34,047 nucleotides of DNA from a virus: positions 1 to 34,047 of the IMG/VR virus record IMGVR_UViG_3300041403_000072; one strand, 5' to 3'. This document shows, one piece after another, positions 28,483-34,047 of this stretch (within the stretch, counting starts at the first letter, position 1; each line of letters opens with the position of its first letter). The notes beneath the pieces were generated by a model. The model was not told the origin of the DNA, searched no databases, and saw nothing but the letters and a program-made list of their open reading frames with translations. The position numbers were made by a program, and so were the translations under genes.

Positions 28483-28764
28483 TCACCATTTTTCCCTTGC
28501 CGCCCAGTAGGCTGCGCTCATTTTCCCTTTGGCGATGTTCTTTCGGTGTCGGGCCATGAAGGACGCTCGTCGCTTCTTAGCTGCCTCTGACTCTCCTTTA
28601 CGGGGGGGAGAACCAGAAACGCCTTGCTGTCCGAACCTGATCGTTTTGATCTGGTCCCCTTCCTTCGCCAGCACAACGTGGCTTTTCGTTGGATGCTTCG
28701 GAGTCCGTTTCGGCTTGTTATATCCCTCAACGCCTAACCTCTCGATCCGGGGGTCTTTAGCCAT
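28483..28764 (-). CDS. DUF6321-like small basic protein
   Basis: This 93-residue protein is basic and probably partly disordered. It ends with FMARHRKNIAKGKMSAAYWAAREKW, a motif characteristic of a small phage family (I believe DUF6321) found beside portal genes. The central GSPPRKGESEAAKKRRASF is also conserved in style. AGGTGA precedes the ATG. Its role is unknown; a head-associated DNA-binding protein is possible. Confidence 0.8.
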   Translation of the reverse strand: MAKDPRIERLGVEGYNKPKRTPKHPTKSHVVLAKEGDQIKTIRFGQQGVSGSPPRKGESEAAKKRRASFMARHRKNIAKGKMSAAYWAAREKW

Positions 28765-28772
28765 GTCGTCAC

Positions 28773-30170
28773 CTATGCCAAGGGGCTCACTTCGCCCAGT
28801 TCTTCCCGAACGTCTTCGAGGGTGCGATCCCCTTCAATGATCCCGGCAGCCTTTAGGCGCTGGAAGATATCCGAATCGGAGATGATCTGCCGGTCAAGGA
28901 GCGTCGTCATAGCCATAATCAGTTGGGGGTCCACTGACTTATCGTAGAACTCCCGGTTGATCTCGAACTCCGCCTCGTCCGATGCGCCCATAAACTCACC
29001 GCACCAGTAGATGCACTGCTCGATAGCCATAGAGAGGTTCTGGACAATATCGCCTAAGACGCTGTTTTCACTAGCGAAGCGGATGCGAGCGCCCTCTGCC
29101 GTCTCATTATTACCGCGGTCCGTGATGATCCGAGCCCCGATAGCCACCATAGCCTGCTCTTTCGCCTTCATGGCTTCCATGACGAGAGAGTTTGGGTTGG
29201 GCTGGAGGAGGGTCGCAGAGCCAGTGTCGCCTAATACATGCCCCGTACGAGCCCCGAGCTTAATGCCGTCCGGGTTGTAGTCGTACCACTGCTCTGGGCT
29301 TAGGTTATGCGTGATGAATAGGGTAGGCTGGCCCGTAATGAAGCAGGACTCCTCATAGTCTGCGCTGTTCCGATAGTGGGCGATGTTAACGTCCGCAATA
29401 TCCGAAAGAGGCGCGTCATCTACCGTGGCATCGTTGTTCTTCGACCCCACGAACATCAGAGGGATAACGTCCCACACAGACCCGTCTGCCTTCTTGGGGT
29501 AGAACTCGTCCGTATATTCTTCCTCGTCCCGGTATAGCTGTTGCGTATACCCATCTTCCCGAAGGCGCAGGACACGATACTGGGTCTTCTTCTCGTGCCC
29601 GAACTCGTCATCGCCCTCTAGATAGGTCTCGGCTAAGACGCAGAGGGTAAGGAGCTTCCTACCCCGTACATTGTCCGTCTTCCAGTTGACGCACTGCTCC
29701 GCCGTATAGGGAATGATCGCAGCCCGTAGATCGAGCCGTGCTACTTCTTCAGCAGTCAGGCCATCTTCCGTCTGAGGATAGTCTACGAGGAGGACAGATC
29801 GGCCAGTCTCTAGAAGGTTCGATAGCTCGTCCTTCGCCATCTGAACGAGCCCGAGGCCGTCACCGGTAGCGTCGTCCTCTAGATACTCAAGGCCGTTAGG
29901 AATCTCATAGGAGGGCTCCTTCCGAAAGGCAGCGCCTACCAGAGCGGACTTCGTACGCCCCGTGAAGTTCGTATAGAGGGCCCGCTTTAGATATTGGCGA
30001 TAGCGTAGGGTCTGACTGCCCACCGTATCATCATTCGACTCAGCGTCAGGGACCGGGAGATATTGATGGCGCTTCTCCTTGACGTAGATAGACCCACGAA
30101 CCGCGTCGCGGGTTTTCTGCCACATCGGGTAGTGAAGTTCCCACTCGGGGTGCTTAGTATCTACAGGCAT
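28773..30170 (-). CDS. Portal protein, DUF4055 type
   Basis: From the ATG at 30170 (GAGGG seven bases upstream, better placed than the GTG six bases earlier) the protein has 465 residues. The N-terminal HPEWELHYPMWQKTRDAVRG and YLKRALYTNFTGRTKSALVGAAFRKEP are typical of DUF4055 portals. Later segments AHYRNSADYEESCFITGQPTLFITH and AIGARIITDRGNNETAEGARIRFASENS complete the pattern. It should form the dodecameric DNA gate to which TerL docks. It lies directly after the large terminase. Confidence 0.93.
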   Translation of the reverse strand: MPVDTKHPEWELHYPMWQKTRDAVRGSIYVKEKRHQYLPVPDAESNDDTVGSQTLRYRQYLKRALYTNFTGRTKSALVGAAFRKEPSYEIPNGLEYLEDDATGDGLGLVQMAKDELSNLLETGRSVLLVDYPQTEDGLTAEEVARLDLRAAIIPYTAEQCVNWKTDNVRGRKLLTLCVLAETYLEGDDEFGHEKKTQYRVLRLREDGYTQQLYRDEEEYTDEFYPKKADGSVWDVIPLMFVGSKNNDATVDDAPLSDIADVNIAHYRNSADYEESCFITGQPTLFITHNLSPEQWYDYNPDGIKLGARTGHVLGDTGSATLLQPNPNSLVMEAMKAKEQAMVAIGARIITDRGNNETAEGARIRFASENSVLGDIVQNLSMAIEQCIYWCGEFMGASDEAEFEINREFYDKSVDPQLIMAMTTLLDRQIISDSDIFQRLKAAGIIEGDRTLEDVREELGEVSPLA

Positions 30171-30197
30171 CGCCACGCCCTCTAAATGTTTTGTCTA

Positions 30198-31427
30198 TCA
30201 TACCGCAAACTGGAAGCGAACATTAGCCACGGGTTTGACCACCGGGAACTCGTACGCGATTGGGTACGTCGTAGCGTCGTTCTGGTGATCGTTCCCCGAG
30301 GACTTATCAGGTTCGCCGTTCTTATACGTCTGCTGCTCTAAACAGTCCGCCGTATTCTTACACTTCTTGGCGTTAATTTTCACCGTCCCGTTTTCCAGCG
30401 CAGCGTTCATCGCGAGTATGCGATCCTTAACGGCTGGGTTCCGCTTATTCACCCTCACATAGAACCCCGCTTGTTCTAATAGGGCTATGTCAGACACTGA
30501 GGCGTTTACCGTCTTGCGGGCCGAGCCCGAGGCATCAGGGTAGATATAGATCGGGTGCCCCTCGTATCTACTTTGGATAATCCGAATCATCTCCGGGGTG
30601 TCGAACATACGCGAAAGCTCGTCCACCGCGTGCCAGCCGTCCTCTCTTTGAACGTAGATCGTGGCGCACTGCTGAGTGACGTTGAAGTCACAGCCGATAT
30701 ATAGGGGCTCTCGTGGCTGAACCTCCTCCTGAGAGTCACACCGAACCCGGTCATAGGAGGCGTACACGGTCCCGCTCGTCAGGTTCACGAACTGGCCATT
30801 CAGGTAGGCCGCTAGAAGGTGTTCCGGGTAGGCTGCCTTAAGGGAGTCTATATACCCGTCAGGGAGATAGGGGTTCGACTCCGTGGGGGCTTGAATGATC
30901 TCGTAGCCCTCTTTCGGGTCCTTCTTCCACATCTCATAGACGAAGCGGAAGCCTTCAGGGGTTGTCGTTACCCCAATCGTATTAGGCCCCGCCTTCTTCT
31001 GCCGGTTCCGGGCCATGATCTGCCGCCACGCATAGGCCGCGTCGTCCCTCTTGAGGGTGTCTAGCTCGTCTATGTCCGCGTCTGCGTGTTCGTAGCCTAC
31101 GATTCTCTGGGGGTTATCCATCGTCCGAAAGAAGATAGACCCATAGCCCTCGATCTCGATCTGATTAACCGGGCTCTTTTGGAGCCGGTACGGGATGCCA
31201 AGCTGCTCTAGCATTGCCTCGAAGCGCGGCCACGCGATCATCCTAATCAGGTCGTAGGTCGGGGCATAGAACCCCCGGTTGGTCTTCGGGTTATTTATCA
31301 GCCCGAAGATAGACCGAAAGATAGCCGCTTCAGTCTTGCCCGCTCCGAAGCCAGCGATGAACGCCGGGAAGGGCGCCTGTGATGTTATATAGCGGAACTG
31401 GGGAGCCGTCGGGCGAATCTCAGGCAT
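30198..31427 (-). CDS. terL: Large terminase subunit
   Basis: Counting from the ATG at 31427 (MPEIRPTAPQ; 409 residues) the ATPase domain shows Walker A GFGAGKT (26-32) and Walker B DIDELD (118-123), and the nuclease domain has Asp247 in CDFNV, Asp298 in YPDASG and Asp384 in NDAT, the expected metal-binding triad. The enzyme pumps DNA into the prohead and cuts it. An upstream ATG (MARTGKTS, 31472) has a possible AAGGA and cannot be excluded; 31427 overlaps the TerS stop by eight bases as is usual in this genome. Confidence 0.95.
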   Translation of the reverse strand: MPEIRPTAPQFRYITSQAPFPAFIAGFGAGKTEAAIFRSIFGLINNPKTNRGFYAPTYDLIRMIAWPRFEAMLEQLGIPYRLQKSPVNQIEIEGYGSIFFRTMDNPQRIVGYEHADADIDELDTLKRDDAAYAWRQIMARNRQKKAGPNTIGVTTTPEGFRFVYEMWKKDPKEGYEIIQAPTESNPYLPDGYIDSLKAAYPEHLLAAYLNGQFVNLTSGTVYASYDRVRCDSQEEVQPREPLYIGCDFNVTQQCATIYVQREDGWHAVDELSRMFDTPEMIRIIQSRYEGHPIYIYPDASGSARKTVNASVSDIALLEQAGFYVRVNKRNPAVKDRILAMNAALENGTVKINAKKCKNTADCLEQQTYKNGEPDKSSGNDHQNDATTYPIAYEFPVVKPVANVRFQFAV

Positions 31428-31767
31428 TCGGGTTAACAATATTGATATTGATGTCTTGCCGGTCCGAGCCATTCTCCGGGGCGTCCTTCTGCCCAAGAAT
31501 GTTCTTCCCGAGCCATACGAGCATCGTAGTGTTCCCGTCTAGCGCTGACTCAAACTGCTTACGGCGTAAGGACATTTTCCCGCTCGCCGCTGCCTTTTTA
31601 TAGTAGTCCGCAAAACCGCAGCTATACTCCTCCTGTACCCGCCTTTGGAGCGTGTCGTAGGAGACACCTAAGATGCTCGCTATCTCCTCTCCCGTGCAAT
31701 GGATATTGCATAGGCGCTGTACGAGGGGCCAGTCAATTTCTATTTTTGGTCTACCTGTTTTTGCCAT
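31420..31767 (-). CDS. terS: Small terminase subunit
   Basis: This 115-residue protein starts MAKTGRPKIEIDWPLVQRLCNIHCTGEEIASILGVSYDTLQRRVQ, a short basic start and an HTH at about 27-44, as in many small terminases. The following helices (KMSLRRKQFESALDGNTTMLVWLGKNILGQ) fit the oligomerisation region. It recognises viral DNA for packaging. GGGGG lies eight bases before the ATG. It is directly downstream of the TET/JBP-like gene, so modification state and packaging recognition could be linked. Confidence 0.92.
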   Translation of the reverse strand: MAKTGRPKIEIDWPLVQRLCNIHCTGEEIASILGVSYDTLQRRVQEEYSCGFADYYKKAAASGKMSLRRKQFESALDGNTTMLVWLGKNILGQKDAPENGSDRQDININIVNPNA

Positions 31768-31768
31768 T

Positions 31769-32605
31769 TTAGGCCCCCTGCTTTACCCGTGGGTCTATCG
31801 CTTGGGCCCGCTTTCTTGCCCGCTCTGTTGCTTTCTGCTTTGAGCGTTTAAGCTCCTCCGCTTTAGGTAAACAGTGCTGCAAGTTTGAAAGGGTGTAGAA
31901 CACTACGCTTGAACGCTCCCAGTTCTTAGCCTTTGGGATGATAGGCGTTACCCCGTGGGGAATGCTTACCCCATCAACGACAACTAAAGCGCCGTGCGAT
32001 TGCGCCAGTGCCAGCTTGAACTGAGGCATTACGAAATAGCCTCCGTCAATATTTTTCTTAGTTATTAAGACGTTACTGTACACGCCGCCATAGTTAGCCG
32101 CGTCAACATGGTAGCCGATAGCAAAGTTTTTATTGACGTTGACGGTTGTAAATGGGGTGCCTGTCTTTTTCCAATCATCGTGGATACCGCCTACAAACTT
32201 CTGAAAGTTAGCAGCAACTTCGGGGAAGCTGTTCTGGTATACGCCCCATAGGTACTTCCCCACCTTTGAAAGGCCAGCGAACACCTCTGGCTGCGCTCTG
32301 GTTTGCGCGGAAAACCTGCAATAGTCCTCCCGAACCGCGATTCTCGGCAATGCGCCATAAACCGCTGACATTTGGTTTACCCCAAGGGTGCGTGACGCCT
32401 TTGAAACTTTGGCTTTCGCGGTACAGGCATTCAGAATTGCGAGCGTATCTTCTGGCAGCACCCTATAGGCACAGACCAGCCTGCCGTTATGGTAGATATC
32501 GGCAGGTTCGTCAATTAAGGTGTCGTAATGGCTTGGCGGGGGCGTTTTGCCCTTCCAGTGCTTGTAGTCGAACCCGTAATCTACCGCCTCTATACGCCTT
32601 ACCAC
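31769..32605 (-). CDS. TET/JBP-like Fe(II)/2-oxoglutarate dioxygenase, putative DNA base hydroxylase
   Basis: This 278-residue protein shows the core of the TET/JBP family: H-x-D in GYHVDAANYGG (His166, Asp168, with Asn171), then GGYFVMPQFKLAL, then DGVSIPHGVTPI with the second metal His217, and ERSSVVFY with Arg231 to bind 2-oxoglutarate. The HGVTP...R-x-S-x-V-F-Y ending parallels the HATTP...RISLVFY ending of TET enzymes. Known members oxidise the methyl group of thymine (JBP) or 5-methylcytosine (TET). No cytosine methyltransferase or glycosyltransferase is visible here. The GTG start overlaps the end of the ParB-like gene, with AAAGGA upstream; terminase follows. The basic C-terminal tail may bind DNA. 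The substrate is inference. Confidence 0.85.
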   Translation of the reverse strand: MVRRIEAVDYGFDYKHWKGKTPPPSHYDTLIDEPADIYHNGRLVCAYRVLPEDTLAILNACTAKAKVSKASRTLGVNQMSAVYGALPRIAVREDYCRFSAQTRAQPEVFAGLSKVGKYLWGVYQNSFPEVAANFQKFVGGIHDDWKKTGTPFTTVNVNKNFAIGYHVDAANYGGVYSNVLITKKNIDGGYFVMPQFKLALAQSHGALVVVDGVSIPHGVTPIIPKAKNWERSSVVFYTLSNLQHCLPKAEELKRSKQKATERARKRAQAIDPRVKQGA

Positions 32606-33195
32606 TTGCTGGCTTCCTTTAGCACTAAATCAAAAACCAGCGTCGAATAGTCCTCTGCCCCGGTATGCGCCAGCCCTGCGTCCAGCTTTTCGACAATCAC
32701 CTCTAATTCTTCTTGGCTGTAGGCAAGGCGCAGAATCTTTGTGTCCCCGTTAAGAAAGTTCTCCAGCTTTTCTTCTGGCGTTAGCCCAAGCGGTACGTCT
32801 TCAGGGTCTACTAGCCGTAAAACCTCGTCGCTTAACCCAAGTAGGGTAGTGTCAAAGTCAAGCTCTGCTAGCCTCTCTACTTCCCCTTTAAGGGTATCGA
32901 TATCCCAGCCTGCATTCATGGCAAGGGAGTTGTCAGCGATGACGTAAGCGCGTTTCTGGGCCTCTGACAGTCCGGTGAGGGTAATCGTAGGGACTTCTTC
33001 CATGCCGAGAGCGTTCGCGGCTTCGAGCCTACCATGCCCAGCAATGATGCCGCCTGCTTCGTCGATCAGGATTGGATTCGTAAACCCGAACTCTTTAATG
33101 GATTCTACGATCTGACCGACTTGTTCCTTACTATGCGTGCGGCTGTTGTTCTCGTACGGCGTAAGGTCTACCGCCCTGCGGTATTCGATCTGCAT
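32599..33195 (-). CDS. Stand-alone ParB/Srx-fold protein, partner of the dioxygenase
   Basis: This 198-residue protein has an N-terminal ParB-type nuclease-fold domain: NNSRTHSKEQ (16-25), FTNPILID and IIAGHGRLEAAN with GHGR at 53-56, then VIADN. This version is usually fused to phage DNA methyltransferases; here no methylase domain follows, and the C-terminal ~90 residues are acidic and helical. It is not a partition ParB: there is no HTH or ParA. Overlap with the TET/JBP-like gene suggests a joint pathway of DNA modification, with this protein providing DNA binding or a nucleotide-dependent step. A hairpin at 33200-33220 may mask its SD. Confidence 0.9.
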   Translation of the reverse strand: MQIEYRRAVDLTPYENNSRTHSKEQVGQIVESIKEFGFTNPILIDEAGGIIAGHGRLEAANALGMEEVPTITLTGLSEAQKRAYVIADNSLAMNAGWDIDTLKGEVERLAELDFDTTLLGLSDEVLRLVDPEDVPLGLTPEEKLENFLNGDTKILRLAYSQEELEVIVEKLDAGLAHTGAEDYSTLVFDLVLKEASKW

Positions 33196-33199
33196 ACAA

Positions 33200-33220
33200 G
33201 CCCCCGGCTTTAACGGGGGC
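33200..33220 (-). promoter_or_regulatory. Hairpin covering the ribosome-binding region of the ParB-like gene
   Basis: GCCCCCG (33200-33206) pairs with CGGGGGC (33214-33220), with a 7-base loop that includes part of the preceding stop codon TAA. The GGGGG that would act as SD lies inside the stem, four bases before the ATG. The hairpin may limit translation unless ribosomes finishing the upstream gene open it. There is no U-tract, so it is not a standard terminator. Confidence 0.5.
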
Positions 33221-33368
33221 CCTGCCCCCTTTGCTGCTGTTCATTATACAGTTTTTGTCCTTCCTTGTATCCCCGCTCGTACGCGCCCCCTACCTTCACG
33301 TTAAAGGGTGCCTGAGCGTAGCCGTCCTGCTTCCCTAATAGGTAATTAAAGTCCTTGGCTAGAATCAA
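33210..33368 (-). CDS. Small protein with an RMF-like GAYERGYKEG motif
   Basis: I place the start at the TTG at 33368, overlapping the upstream TGA and preceded by GGGGAG; a GTG at 33395 would give 61 residues but lies well inside the previous gene. The 52-residue product contains AKDFNYLLGKQDGY and GAYERGYKEGQKLYNEQQQ. The A-Y-x-x-G-Y-x-x-G pattern recalls ribosome modulation factor and occurs in many small phage proteins, so ribosome binding is possible but unproven. The C-terminus is Gln/Arg-rich and overlaps the hairpin before the ParB-like gene. Confidence 0.65.
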   Translation of the reverse strand: MILAKDFNYLLGKQDGYAQAPFNVKVGGAYERGYKEGQKLYNEQQQRGQGPR

Positions 33369-33565
33369 TGCTTTATCTCCCCTGCCGCTTCCCACTTAGC
33401 CATAATCTTAGCCGCCTCCTCCTGCTGCTTCTCAATTAAGCGTGCGAAGGCGTGCATCATGGACGATACGAGCGCTGCTTCCTCCTCCGTAGGGTCCCCC
33501 TCAAAGATCACGCCAAGGTTCTGCTCCTCGGCGTCCCAGATGATCTCGTCCACCTTAAAGGTCAT
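33365..33565 (-). CDS. Small acidic helical protein
   Basis: This 66-residue protein begins with strands (TFKVDEIIWDAEEQNLGVIFEG) and continues into a helix (EEEAALVSSMMHAFARLIEKQQEEAAKIMAKW). It is acidic and has no recognised family. It overlaps the preceding gene by 11 bases and has only a weak SD (GGATGGG), so it is likely coupled. Its role is unknown. Confidence 0.7.
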   Translation of the reverse strand: MTFKVDEIIWDAEEQNLGVIFEGDPTEEEAALVSSMMHAFARLIEKQQEEAAKIMAKWEAAGEIKH

Positions 33566-33866
33566 AGTGGCCCATCCGCATATCCTCCATCTTTTTATGG
33601 AAGGCGTCGGAGCAGATCAAGAACTCCTCTACTTCCTTCTCATAGTCCGCTTTCAGAACTTTAGCCCTTGCCTCTTTCGTCGTGTTCTCTGCAAGAATCA
33701 TGGCAAGGTCAGACATTTCTAGCCCTTGAGTCTGAAAAAGATAGACGAGGCTTTCCCCGTCCGATGCGTTCTTGTCTATCCACTCGTCAACGTAATACTT
33801 CGCCTGCTCTACCACCATATCCCGAGTCTCCTGCCACCATTCGTAATTCTCGTCATAATCTCGCAT
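33555..33866 (-). CDS. Acidic hypothetical protein leading the packaging cluster
   Basis: This 103-residue protein is acidic and helical (MRDYDENYEWWQETRDMVVEQAKYYVDEWID, DFLICSDAFHKKMEDMRMGHYDL-type end). No family is recognised. It is the first gene after the intergenic region 33867-33957 and so starts the long leftward run. AAGGGAGAG precedes the ATG; eight bases of this SD region are complementary to the loop of the small RNA at 4551-4611. Confidence 0.75.
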   Translation of the reverse strand: MRDYDENYEWWQETRDMVVEQAKYYVDEWIDKNASDGESLVYLFQTQGLEMSDLAMILAENTTKEARAKVLKADYEKEVEEFLICSDAFHKKMEDMRMGHYDL

Positions 33867-33957
33867 GGTTCTCTCCCTTTGAACTATTAAGCAATCCTTA
33901 CACGTTCCGCATTTTTCTGCGGACAGTTTGCGGTGATTGACGCACTTTTCTGCGCAA
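33867..33957 (-). promoter_or_regulatory. Intergenic region with two hairpins before the packaging cluster
   Basis: On the minus strand, GTGATTG-CGCA pairs with TGCG-T-CAATCAC (one bulged T; loop GAAAAG) just after the end of the last gene, followed by TCCGCA-GAAAAA-TGCGGA (33907-33924 region). Both loops are GA-rich and the stems share GCGCA/CCGCA. Neither has a U-tract. Promoter elements for the downstream genes should lie here, but I find no good sigma70 pair, so the initiation signal is uncertain. The same sequence occurs at bases 1-38. Confidence 0.5.
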
Positions 33958-34047
33958 TCACTCTAACCCCGTTGCTTTCCGAATAGCCGCCGCAAAACTC
34001 TCCATCGCGGGCTTTTCTGGGTCAACGCCAATTCCGTACAGCATCCA
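33922..34047. repeat. Terminal direct repeat, right copy
   Basis: This is the exact second copy of bases 3-128 and marks the overlap of a circular genome assembly. It should be removed from gene counts. Confidence 0.93.
33958..34047 (-). CDS. 3' part of the HTPGPW-type gene, repeated by circular overlap
   Basis: The last 90 bases repeat the final 30 codons (including stop) of the gene at 39-323 and run off the window edge. It is the same gene seen twice, not a third paralogue or a broken gene. Confidence 0.9.
   Translation of the reverse strand, partial: WMLYGIGVDPEKPAMESFAAAIRKATGLE

Noticed and set aside
32599-33195. Partition protein ParB with plasmid-like maintenance
   Set aside because: Only the ParB/Srx-fold N-terminal domain is present; the HTH domain, a ParA gene and parS-like repeats are not seen.

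Overview
The window is one complete phage genome of about 33.9 kb. Bases 3-128 recur exactly at 33922-34047, so it is a circular (or circularly permuted) molecule opened inside a gene. Every protein gene I accept is on the minus strand, tightly packed with 1-35 base overlaps, so genes read from the right end to the left. It encodes a tailed phage with a long non-contractile tail (siphovirus type): TerS/TerL, a DUF4055-type portal, a P22-type coat, a G/GT-type tail chaperone pair, a 611-residue tape measure and a lambda-J-like tip protein. The lysis set (3-TM GTA-type holin, GH24 lysozyme, small membrane proteins, a lipoprotein) points to a Gram-negative host. The tail-fibre style and several small families look marine to me, perhaps from an alpha- or gammaproteobacterium; this is inference. 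I see no integrase, DNA polymerase, RNA polymerase, tRNA gene or CRISPR array.

Layout in transcription order. 33866-32599: three small genes, then a stand-alone ParB/Srx-fold protein. 32605-31769: a TET/JBP-like Fe(II)/2-oxoglutarate dioxygenase, probably a DNA base oxidase, overlapping the ParB gene and followed at once by terminase. 31767-25449: packaging and head genes, ending with the coat gene and a UUCG hairpin. 25402-22352: connectors, tail terminator, tail tube and chaperone, with a likely -1 frameshift. 22050-13663: tape measure, distal tail proteins and a 1640-residue J-like protein carrying about a dozen 42-residue coiled-coil repeats. 13666-11324: fibre and accessory genes. 11331-9681: lysis cassette. 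9694-8981: a probable structural protein. 8816-3569: recombination and replication genes (annealing protein, YqaJ exonuclease, SSB-like protein, two small HTH proteins, NinB-like protein, HNH protein, metallophosphoesterase, PD-(D/E)XK protein). 3531-1282: SF2 helicase and a CHC2 zinc-finger protein. 1219-39: small accessory genes, including a tandem paralogous pair.

The one region that breaks the pattern is 4106-4630. It holds a divergent promoter pair whose -10 elements lie in a 10-bp inverted repeat. On the plus strand, a near-consensus sigma70 promoter (TTGACG-17-TATAAC) leads into a 61-base predicted RNA and a strong intrinsic terminator. The RNA is two hairpins; the first displays a 16-base all-pyrimidine loop containing CCUCC, complementary to Shine-Dalgarno sequences. 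The loop matches ribosome-binding regions of several of the phage's own genes over 8-9 bases. I think this is a phage-encoded anti-Shine-Dalgarno small RNA. On the minus strand, 4106-4484 is about 380 bases with no convincing gene but many inverted repeats: a candidate structured leader, RNA or replication region.

How the parts may work together: exonuclease, annealing protein and SSB-like protein form a recombination module; the helicase and zinc-finger protein assist host-dependent replication; the dioxygenase and ParB-like protein may modify DNA before packaging; and the small RNA could tune translation of phage or host messages.
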